Shown: positions 6,601 to 11,283 of the stretch, piece by piece
How the letters are laid out: every line of letters begins with the position of its first letter
Position numbering within the stretch: position 1 is the stretch's first letter
NCBI GenBank assembly: GCA_946401765.1
Contig: CAMIVJ010000055.1
Location: 1 to 11,283 of the forward strand
Direction of reading: 5' to 3'
From: an uncultured bacterium
GTDB taxonomy: Bacteria > Verrucomicrobiota > Kiritimatiellia > RFP12 > UBA1067
DNA length: 11,283 bases
The notes under the pieces: model-generated
Databases searched by the model: none
The model's input: the letters and a program-made list of their open reading frames with translations, nothing else
Told to the model about the DNA's origin: nothing
Made by a program: the position numbers and the translations under genes

Positions 6601-9252
6601 CAGCGTGCCGGTGCGCACCACTTCGACCATGCCGAAGGAGTTGTAGCCGACGTCGTTGAACAAGAGCTCGCCGCCCTCAACGTAGAGTCCTCCGCCAACG
6701 GGATAGTTCCTGTGCGAGGCAAGTGTGCCCTCGCCTGCCTTGCCGATGCCAACGGGCTTGTCGGCGGTACCGGCCTCCAATTCGACGTCCCGCCCGTCAG
6801 TATCGATCACGATCGCGCCGTTTGCGCCCTCCGGCGCAGTCGCATTCGCCACAAGCGCCTTGATTTCGTTGAAGCTCCAGCCGTTCGCGCCGCCATCGCC
6901 CATCTTGACGAGCAGCTTGCCCTGGTTCGACACCGTCACTCGGCCCGGCTCGTCGAAGCCCGGAAGCGCCGCCGCCGATGGGAAATAGAGAATGCCGTAG
7001 CTCGCCTCGGTGCCGCCCGTGTAGTCGTTCTCGGGGTTTTCGATCTTCACGCGGCCTATCGTGCCGCCACCGTCGCGGCCGATGGAGCCTGCGCCCGTGA
7101 TCTTGCCGGTGACGCGGAAGCTCGTGTTGTCGTTCGCCGCCATGTTGAGGCGAGCTCCCTCTTCGAGCGTCACGGTGCCGGCCCATGTGTTCTGTCCGTC
7201 GTAGTTTCCCGCACGGCAGGCGAAGCGCCCGCCCGTGGATTTCACGAAGAGCGGCCAGGCGATCGCCGAGCCGAGGTTGTAGAATTCAAACGCGCCGTTC
7301 GTCTCGAACTCGAACGCGCCTTCGCCGCTGAACGTCGTCGTGGCCTCGGCGCCCACCATGCCGTTCTTCACGCGGATCTTCGCCTCCGAGCCGCCGGCCT
7401 CAACGGGAACGGACGTGAGAATGAAGCTGCCGCCGCCCTCCTTCGCGAGCACGTGGTTGTTGAGCTTCAATCCCGCCTGGGCCCCGCCCTCCGAGCGCAG
7501 GTCGAATCGTCCCGTCGCGTTGACTGTCGCGTCGGCCGCGAGCTCGACGTTCCGGAGGGCATTGTACTGGCTGCGTCCGCTCGAGTTGACGAGCGCGCCC
7601 TTCCCATCCGCGCCAGCGCCTTCGATCACGATCTTCGTGGCGCCGAAGCGCACATTGTTGTCTCCAGTCGCGCTGGGATTGCCAACGTCTAGCGTCCCTC
7701 CGCTCTTGACCTCTATCGTGGCCAGGCCGTCGCCAAAGGCCGTCGCCATCTCGTCCTTGCCCGCAAGGAGCGTTCCCTCCTTGACCTGCACGGTTCCCGC
7801 GAACGTGCGGCTCTCGTTCTTGACATTCAAAGTGCCCGCGCCCGACTTGACGAACGTGCCCGCGCCCGAAAGCGTCTTGTCGAATTCGGCGTCGTTCGCA
7901 TACGGCAGCTCCACGGCGCCCTGCCCGATCGAGAAATGCGCTACGTCCGTTCCGCCGGCCAGCTTCACCGTGCCTGCGCCGAACTTGACGAGCGAGTCGT
8001 CGTTGCCGAGCTTGACGATAGGCGAGTTGACAGTCAGCACGGATGCTGCGTTCTTCACGTCCAGATTGAGCGTGCCTGCGCTCGGCGAGACTGCGCCGAC
8101 GCCCTCCGTGTCGCCCACCGTCATGTCGCCTGCGCCTGAAAGGACGCCGAGCCCGCCCGTCTTCAGAGTCTCGCCGGCGGCGATGGCAAGCGTATGGGCA
8201 ACGGAAAAGCCGTTGACGTACATTGCCGCCTCCGTAGTCGCGGCGCCGAGACGGTTGAGTGCGCCTGTGCCGTCGCGCGCCACGCGGTAGTTCGCCGCGC
8301 CGTTGCTTGCCACCGTCTCGCCCCGCGTGGCGAGGTCAGTGTAGACGATGCTCGCCGCGTCGCCAAGCTTGGCCTGGTGGACGACAGTGCCAACGCCGTT
8401 GGAGGCGACGACGCGCCAGTATTTCTCGATGCTGGGATTGTAGGCGCTAGAGACCGTATGCTCGGTCGTGCCGGGCAGCAGCGTGGCGATGCTCGTCCAC
8501 GGTCCCTCCGCGGAGTCGGACGACTCGACGTAGTAGCGCAATGCGTCACGTCCGTTCGACCAGCGGATCTTCACGTCCGTACCTTCGCCCGTGATCGACG
8601 GGCTGCTCCACGTCGGCGCCGACGTGCCCCACACGGCATATCCGCCGAAGATGCCGTTGTCGCTGTAGCTGTTGATGGCGAACGTGATCTTGCCTTCGGC
8701 GTCCGCCTGGACCTGCGCCGAGAAGGTGTGGGCCGCGCCAAAGCCGGCATCGGCCGGCCTCACGCCGCAAACGAGCGTGACGCCGTTCGCCTTGCAGCGG
8801 AAGATGCGGTTTTGATTGGCGTTGTACGTTTCCGCGAAATGGATCTCGGCGATGTAGGTGGCCCCCGGCGTGAGACCGCCCACCGTATTCTCCGAAGCGC
8901 CCCACACCTCGATCTGGTAGATCTCCGGCGGCGCCCATGCAGGCGAGGAGGTGTAGATGCGCTTGTCGCCGTCGTCGCCGAGGTTGCGCCCCGTTGCGGC
9001 AGTGTTGTCCACCGTGATCACATCGGGGTATGTGATGGTTACGTTGTTGCGCAGTGCGCGCCCGTTGTTCGTTCCCGCCACGCTGATGCCCGGCGTGTTG
9101 TAGGGACGAAACGGCCAATACTCGCTGGAAACGCCGTTGAAGGCATCAACGAGTCCCCAGGCGTCGCCGTAAGGGTGCGAGCCAGTATATCTATCCGCCC
9201 AGACGCTCCCGACTAGCGCAAGCGCCAGAGAGAACACAATTCTTTTCCGCAT
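3628..9252 (-). CDS. Giant exported PATR-repeat protein with malectin-like, Fn3-like and two PA14-like domains
   Basis: An 1874-residue secreted or surface protein of unknown function, probably a glycan-binding or adhesive structure. A signal peptide (1-19, cut after VWA) is followed by a malectin-like domain (about 25-207, with EIHFAETYN near 136-144) and an Fn3-like domain (about 211-288). A long beta-helix-type region then runs from about 330 to 1350. It holds many short autotransporter-associated strand motifs of the G-x-GTL type, for example GAGTLNV, SGGTLDV and the classic GEGTLALTGANG near 1287-1298. A glycine-rich module with GGGGTGATA and GWGYTSKPTVTL lies at about 1209-1260. Two PA14-like domains follow (about 1365-1530 and 1577-1722), then more strand repeats and the tail GNTLSLMYSGGTLLYMR. 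No membrane-embedded barrel, LPXTG or PEP-CTERM sorting signal is seen, so how it is exported past or held on the outer membrane is unclear. Start: ATG at 9252, with AGGAGG five bases upstream. Base composition matches its neighbours and the frame is intact. Confidence 0.85.
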   Translation of the reverse strand: MRKRIVFSLALALVGSVWADRYTGSHPYGDAWGLVDAFNGVSSEYWPFRPYNTPGISVAGTNNGRALRNNVTITYPDVITVDNTAATGRNLGDDGDKRIYTSSPAWAPPEIYQIEVWGASENTVGGLTPGATYIAEIHFAETYNANQNRIFRCKANGVTLVCGVRPADAGFGAAHTFSAQVQADAEGKITFAINSYSDNGIFGGYAVWGTSAPTWSSPSITGEGTDVKIRWSNGRDALRYYVESSDSAEGPWTSIATLLPGTTEHTVSSAYNPSIEKYWRVVASNGVGTVVHQAKLGDAASIVYTDLATRGETVASNGAANYRVARDGTGALNRLGAATTEAAMYVNGFSVAHTLAIAAGETLKTGGLGVLSGAGDMTVGDTEGVGAVSPSAGTLNLDVKNAASVLTVNSPIVKLGNDDSLVKFGAGTVKLAGGTDVAHFSIGQGAVELPYANDAEFDKTLSGAGTFVKSGAGTLNVKNESRTFAGTVQVKEGTLLAGKDEMATAFGDGLATIEVKSGGTLDVGNPSATGDNNVRFGATKIVIEGAGADGKGALVNSSGRSQYNALRNVELAADATVNATGRFDLRSEGGAQAGLKLNNHVLAKEGGGSFILTSVPVEAGGSEAKIRVKNGMVGAEATTTFSGEGAFEFETNGAFEFYNLGSAIAWPLFVKSTGGRFACRAGNYDGQNTWAGTVTLEEGARLNMAANDNTSFRVTGKITGAGSIGRDGGGTIGRVKIENPENDYTGGTEASYGILYFPSAAALPGFDEPGRVTVSNQGKLLVKMGDGGANGWSFNEIKALVANATAPEGANGAIVIDTDGRDVELEAGTADKPVGIGKAGEGTLASHRNYPVGGGLYVEGGELLFNDVGYNSFGMVEVVRTGTLRVRASEIDCGDVDTRLGYSAPANADAPERARMVLEEDALYHTELKPYQTASHALYIASGAEHVQGVLEVMDGAVISNRISVATSRNSQGAVYQRGGEIVNWAGWGCDGRLASGEGSYGYWEVGGGDTFFMGYSQLAQNLRSAGILSIKGGVFHQKDVLGGVLGLSRGGTGVVYQTSGRFESVPDLYLGDNNDNNATGGQGVFTIAGGTAQFGTPDAVRGVQLSNRSNFHGQVNLNGGELSAGSLWKQGGENAQTYVTFNGGTLKSMVDGKSIFGDAGYLPDGVYVFSKGAVFDTDGKDTNTLLPIQAPEGNGVQAIRYTADDMIGPPSVSILGGGGTGATAVADFDSTSGKVRGIIVTCPGWGYTSKPTVTLYGGGRRTDQPITLDAASITMGPNAAGPIVKKGEGTLALTGANGFVGVEVAGGTLSLEGATLPEGPLTLSGGTLRASSFAATEIIVNGDAETVSTLDAKVTVSGERQSARRPGLYMLFQNGEYDWLLKATEENHVDVVTDLAYADVALGDGVTSVFGYPFANKQLGCIWDGYIWNRTEETVTWTFAEFFDDNVYLKIDDTVVLNNEQWDLATLGTISLEPGPHAFHLVVWQGTGGSGPSANDGADNAWMKDTGLGIAVDFEGRGEQVAANFQPLADDGDGTLFTLTTDEFVEPEFAPPAAVHVNGGTLRLVQSSIGLYGGFLSGGSYRTSASPATGVWPNLDYANKAHQETDIVEGVENRNVDYVFEGYIWNHGASDATWTFVENFDDSVYLTIDGRVVLDNGGWDAPTKANVTLAPGPHAIRIGLHQGGGGSGPSAQGWLGDGRIGIGIDFEGRDAEVAANYTPLTATANGGELPLLTTAGYLPLQQTIPADAPFAISGSAKVDLGGASFELNELYSGTGAFENGTLAVNGTWTIDYADIVSGGTLAVEAVDLSRATIAFTGTPELNRNERYPLLTSQTEITSAPQVATELPRGWRVMVRGGNTLSLMYSGGTLLYMR
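3678..5160 (-). repeat. Tandem PA14-like domain pair plus C-terminal tail inside the giant protein
   Basis: Two homologous segments lie about 197 residues apart. Copy 1 (residues about 1365-1530) has DGYIWN at 1425, FFDDNVYLKIDD, EPGPHAFHL and GGSGPSA. Copy 2 (about 1577-1722) has EGYIWN at 1622, NFDDSVYLTIDG, APGPHAIRI and GGSGPSA. Both end in DFEGRxxxVAAN. These fit the PA14 beta-barrel (W/Y-rich strand, FDD followed by a hydrophobic-Tyr-Leu strand, GxHxI), a carbohydrate-binding module in glycosidases, adhesins and toxins. The copies have diverged enough that this is an old duplication. They are placed together near the C-terminus, after the repeat stalk. Confidence 0.75.
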
Positions 9253-9257
9253 ACCAA

Positions 9258-9263
9258 CCTCCT
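9258..9263 (-). promoter_or_regulatory. Perfect Shine-Dalgarno of the giant repeat gene
   Basis: AGGAGG on the minus strand ends five bases before the ATG at 9252, an ideal ribosome binding site and the strongest in the window. It fixes the start. The flanking bases can form a small hairpin, TCCT-CTT-AGGA (9270-9260), that would cover part of the site. It is only four base pairs, so a regulatory role is speculative. Confidence 0.85.
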
Positions 9264-9360
9264 AAGAGGAACCTTCTTGTCATTTCAGTGTCTTCTGCAG
9301 CCCAGAGCAAATGGTCCGAACAGAAACCGCAAAAGCACCGATTTTCGCTTCTCGCCATAT

Positions 9361-9389
9361 ATTGTGCCATAAATTTGGCATACGAACAA
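9361..9389 (-). promoter_or_regulatory. Candidate promoter of the giant repeat gene
   Basis: On the minus strand TTGTTC (9389-9384) and CACAAT (9366-9361) are separated by 17 bases, and TGG immediately before CACAAT gives an extended -10. Transcription would start near 9354, leaving a 5' leader of about 100 bases before the Shine-Dalgarno. The -10 matches TATAAT at four of six positions. The surrounding AT-rich patch stands out in a GC-rich window. It is a reasonable but unproven call. Confidence 0.4.
9365..9380. promoter_or_regulatory. Inverted repeat, possible operator in the divergent intergenic region
   Basis: TGCCATAAATTTGGCA is a 5-base inverted repeat (TGCCA/TGGCA) around a 6-base AT-rich spacer. 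It lies in the spacer and -10 edge of the candidate promoter for the giant gene, where a bound repressor would block polymerase. No regulator gene is nearby to pair with it. The symmetry is clear; the function is inference. Confidence 0.4.
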
Positions 9390-9409
9390 GCCCAAATGCA
9401 AAAAGGCAT

Positions 9410-9428
9410 GCGTTTTCCAACGAAACGC
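9410..9428. repeat. Small inverted repeat upstream of the kdsB promoter
   Basis: GCGTTT (9410-9415) and AAACGC (9423-9428) form a perfect 6-base inverted repeat around a 7-base loop, ten bases before the -35 of the kdsB promoter. It could be a regulator site or simply chance. Nothing else in the region supports a role. Confidence 0.25.
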
Positions 9429-9437
9429 GCGCGACAC

Positions 9438-9466
9438 TTGCGGCGGGCGGCGGCGTATGGTACAAT
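9438..9466 (+). promoter_or_regulatory. Extended -10 promoter of kdsB, predicting a leaderless transcript
   Basis: TTGCGG (9438-9443) and TACAAT (9461-9466) are spaced exactly 17 bases apart, and TG one base before the -10 (9458-9459) gives an extended -10. The -10 has five of six consensus bases; the -35 keeps the TTG. Seven bases after the -10 lies the A of the kdsB ATG (9474), so transcription should begin at or within a base of the start codon. No Shine-Dalgarno lies in front of the ATG, which agrees with a leaderless message. Confidence 0.65.
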
Positions 9467-9473
9467 TATCGCC

Positions 9474-10241
9474 ATGAAAACTCTCGGCATAATTCCTTCC
9501 CGGTACGGCTCTAGCCGCTTCCCGGGCAAACCGCTCGTTCCGCTGTGCGGAAAGCCACTCGTCGCCTGGGTGGTGGAGGCCGCCCGGCGCGCGAAATCCC
9601 TCGACGAAGTGGTGGTGGCAACGGACGACGAGCGCATCGCCGCCGCGGTGGAGCCCTTCGGCGTGCGCGCCGTCATGACCCCCAGCGAACTCCCAAGCGG
9701 CACGGACCGAATCGCATGCGCCGCGCGCACAGCGCTTGGCGGAATCTCTCCGGACGACGTTCTCGTGAACATCCAGGGCGACGAGCCGCTCATCGATCCA
9801 GCCCTGATCGACGCCCTTGTCGCCCGCCTCCGCGAGCCCGGCAACCGCTGGCACATGGCCACCGCCGTCACTCCAATCCGAAATGAACGCGACCTCCACG
9901 CAAAGACCGTGGTGAAGGTGGCGCTAGACCGCGACGACGGCGCGCTCTACTTCTCGCGCGCCACCATCCCCGCACGGCGCGACGAAGCGGAGGACCTCTC
10001 AAGCGGGCTCTACGTGCGCCACCTCGGCATCTACGCATACCGCGGCGACTTCCTCGTCCGCTACGTCGCCGAGCCCCCCTGCGCCCTTGAGCTCACCGAG
10101 AAGCTCGAACAGCTGCGCGCCCTCTGGATGGGCGCGAAGATCGCCTGCATCCGCACTGAGGACGAAGGCGTCGGCGTGGACACGCCCGAAGACGCCGCGC
10201 GCGTGGAGTCCATCCTCGCCTCGCGCATCGCCGCATCGTGA
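9474..10241 (+). CDS. kdsB: 3-deoxy-manno-octulosonate cytidylyltransferase (CMP-Kdo synthetase)
   Basis: A 255-residue cytoplasmic enzyme that activates Kdo with CTP to CMP-Kdo, the donor for adding Kdo to lipid A, and hence a marker of LPS and an outer membrane. Motifs: the nucleotide-binding N-terminus IPSRYGSSRFPGKPL (7-21), ATDDERI (49-55), SGTDRI (75-80), the QGDEP metal/substrate loop (101-105), YFSRATIP (159-166), HLGIYAYR (193-200), ELTEKLEQLRAL (216-227) and VGVDTPED (243-250). The length matches the family (about 248 in E. coli). The open frame extends upstream to 9288, but those 62 codons resemble nothing in the family and the promoter lies inside them; ATG 9474 starts exactly where KdsB proteins start. 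It is the first gene of the plus-strand run, 25 bases ahead of metF. Confidence 0.96.
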   Translation: MKTLGIIPSRYGSSRFPGKPLVPLCGKPLVAWVVEAARRAKSLDEVVVATDDERIAAAVEPFGVRAVMTPSELPSGTDRIACAARTALGGISPDDVLVNIQGDEPLIDPALIDALVARLREPGNRWHMATAVTPIRNERDLHAKTVVKVALDRDDGALYFSRATIPARRDEAEDLSSGLYVRHLGIYAYRGDFLVRYVAEPPCALELTEKLEQLRALWMGAKIACIRTEDEGVGVDTPEDAARVESILASRIAAS

Positions 10242-10266
10242 CGAACCCAAGCGCACGGAAAACGCC

Positions 10267-11124
10267 ATGAAGATAAAAGACCTGCTCGCAAAGGGAACCC
10301 CATCCGTCTCCTTCGAGGTATTCCCCCCGAAAAAGGACGCCCCGTTCGAACCCGTGAAGGAGGCAGTGGCCCGCCTCGCGCGCCTCAACCCCTCGTTCAT
10401 ATCCGTCACATACGGCGCATCCGGCAACGCGCAGGCGAACACCGCCGAGATCGCCTCGTTCGTGCAGGCGTGCGGCACGCCCGCCCTCGCGCACCTCACG
10501 TGCCTCACCTCGAGCCGCGAGCGCATCGCCGACGAGATCACTGACCTCCGCTCGCGCGGAATCGAGAACATCCTCTGCCTGCGCGGCGACGCGCCGGCCA
10601 ACGCCGCTGCGCCCGCGGCGCAGGCGTTCGCGCACGCCGTCGATCTCGTGCGCGCGCTGCGCCCCTCCACATTCTGCCTGGGCGGCGCATGCTACCCCGA
10701 ATGCCATCCGGAGTGCGCGCACCTTGCGGACGACATCGCGCACCTGAAGGAGAAGGTGGACGCCGGGCTTGACTTCCTCACCACGCAGATGTTCTTCGAC
10801 AACAACGTCTTCTACCGCTACCTCGCGAAGCTGCGCGGCGCCGGGATCGTCGCGCCCGTCATCGCCGGCATCATGCCCGTCACGAACGGACGCCAGATCA
10901 AGCGCATCTGCCAGCTTTCGGGCACGTATCTGCCAAGCAGGTTCAAGGCGATTGTGGACCGCTTCGGCGACGACCCGGAGTCCATGCTCTCCGCCGGCGT
11001 CGTGTACGCCGCAGAGCAGATCGTCGATCTCTTCGCGAACGGCGTGAACGCCGTGCACGTCTATACCATGAACCGCCCCGAGGTCGCCGAGCGCATAATG
11101 TCCAACCTCAGAGGGATAATCTAG
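10267..11124 (+). CDS. metF: 5,10-methylenetetrahydrofolate reductase
   Basis: A 285-residue FAD enzyme that reduces methylene-THF to 5-methyl-THF, the methyl donor for methionine synthesis. It has the family's TIM-barrel signatures: SFEVFPPKK (15-23) with catalytic E17 (the E. coli E28 position), SVTYGASG (46-53), HLTC (76-79), ILCLRGDAP (102-110) with D108 at the flavin-tuning Asp position, and TTQMFFDN (172-179) with Q174 at the folate-contact Gln. PVIAGIMPV follows in the C-terminal half. The length agrees with bacterial MetF (about 296) and there is no regulatory C-terminal extension as in eukaryotic MTHFR. The start is ATG 10267, 25 bases after the kdsB stop, with only a weak GGAA six bases ahead. 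An upstream in-frame extension overlapping kdsB is rejected. It is probably cotranscribed with kdsB; no shared pathway explains the pairing. Confidence 0.95.
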   Translation: MKIKDLLAKGTPSVSFEVFPPKKDAPFEPVKEAVARLARLNPSFISVTYGASGNAQANTAEIASFVQACGTPALAHLTCLTSSRERIADEITDLRSRGIENILCLRGDAPANAAAPAAQAFAHAVDLVRALRPSTFCLGGACYPECHPECAHLADDIAHLKEKVDAGLDFLTTQMFFDNNVFYRYLAKLRGAGIVAPVIAGIMPVTNGRQIKRICQLSGTYLPSRFKAIVDRFGDDPESMLSAGVVYAAEQIVDLFANGVNAVHVYTMNRPEVAERIMSNLRGII

Positions 11125-11156
11125 GGAAGAAAACAATAGATAATTTCTACAGAGCG

Positions 11157-11283
11157 ATGAAGAAAAGGCTCATATTCGCCGCACTCGCCATTCTTCTCGC
11201 CGTCTGGACGCTCTACGACCAGACGGGCGACTTCGAGTTTCTGCGCTTCGACGACCACGACTACACCTTCCGCTGCACATTCG
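11157..11283 (+). CDS. N-terminus of a membrane protein, possibly a TMTC-like/TPR family member (cut by window edge)
   Basis: Only the first 42 residues are present. They begin MKKRLIFAALAILLAVWTLY, a positively charged start followed by one hydrophobic helix (signal anchor or first transmembrane segment). FEFLRFDDHDYTFRC follows. The Phe-x-x-Asp-Asp-x-x-Tyr pattern soon after a first transmembrane helix recalls the lumenal motif (FLNYDDDxYV) of TMTC-type/TPR membrane glycosyltransferase-like proteins; this is an analogy from a short stretch. The ATG at 11157 is 32 bases after metF, with a weak AGAG two bases ahead, and an AT-rich GATAAT at 11139-11144 could be part of its own promoter. The reading frame is open to the window end. 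Confidence 0.5.
   Translation, partial: MKKRLIFAALAILLAVWTLYDQTGDFEFLRFDDHDYTFRCTF

Noticed and set aside
5914..7692. A 592-codon open frame on the plus strand opposite the giant gene
   Set aside because: It is an antisense shadow of a GC-rich gene. Its product is Ala/Arg/Val-rich with no recognisable domains, and it has no convincing start signal.
3628..9252. Giant gene as a classical type Va autotransporter
   Set aside because: The C-terminal 150 residues continue beta-strand repeats and lack the length and aromatic-ended strand pattern of a barrel domain.
9354..9380. Sigma-54-type promoter suggested by TGGCAC on the minus strand
   Set aside because: The -12 GC element is not at the strict spacing; the best match is shifted by a base, and no enhancer-binding regulator is nearby.
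9288..9473. N-terminal extension of kdsB by 62 codons
   Set aside because: The extension covers the promoter and inverted repeats, matches no KdsB N-terminus, and has no ribosome binding site at its start.
10087..10266. N-terminal extension of metF overlapping kdsB
   Set aside because: The extra 60 residues are out-of-frame kdsB sequence, and MetF proteins start where ATG 10267 begins.
10093..11136. A 347-codon open frame antisense to metF
   Set aside because: Shadow of a conserved gene, with no domain signature of its own.

Overview
The window looks like chromosomal DNA from a GC-rich, Gram-negative bacterium. An outer membrane with LPS is implied by a Kdo cytidylyltransferase gene (kdsB). 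The most distinctive gene encodes a 1874-residue secreted protein rich in autotransporter-associated beta-strand (PATR) repeats with malectin-like, PA14-like and 'GYTS' modules. That style is common in the PVC superphylum, especially Kiritimatiellota and Lentisphaerota, so I infer a member of that group with moderate confidence. No rRNA or species-level marker is present to confirm it.

Left block (about 1-3505, all on the minus strand). Transcribed right to left, the genes are argC (arginine biosynthesis), parB (chromosome segregation), a signal-peptide-bearing M28-family / glutaminyl-cyclase-like zinc enzyme, and a family 2 glycosyltransferase cut by the left edge. They are packed as one operon: argC/parB and the M28 gene/glycosyltransferase share ATGA stop-start overlaps, and parB is 7 bases from the GTG start of the M28 gene. 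The combination is functionally mixed, and no parA is visible.

Middle (3628-9252, minus strand). One giant exported repeat protein fills half of the window. It has a signal peptide, a malectin-like domain, an Fn3-like domain, a long run of PATR-type beta-helix repeats, a glycine-rich GYTS module, two tandem PA14-like domains and a short conserved-looking tail, but no recognisable C-terminal autotransporter barrel. A perfect Shine-Dalgarno precedes it.

Right block (9474-11283, plus strand). kdsB, metF (methylenetetrahydrofolate reductase) and the first 42 codons of a membrane protein, possibly a TMTC-like/TPR family member, run away from the giant gene. The 221-base divergent intergenic region carries a good extended -10 promoter that places the kdsB ATG at about +1, predicting a leaderless mRNA. 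It also carries a weaker candidate promoter for the giant gene, overlapped by an inverted repeat.

I see no CRISPR array, tRNA, rRNA, insertion sequence or phage gene. The window is mostly housekeeping genes around one elaborate surface protein. The unusual points are the architecture of that protein, the leaderless or near-leaderless starts, the odd operon mix, and a QC-like exported enzyme. I do not find convincing evidence of a wholly new multi-gene system.
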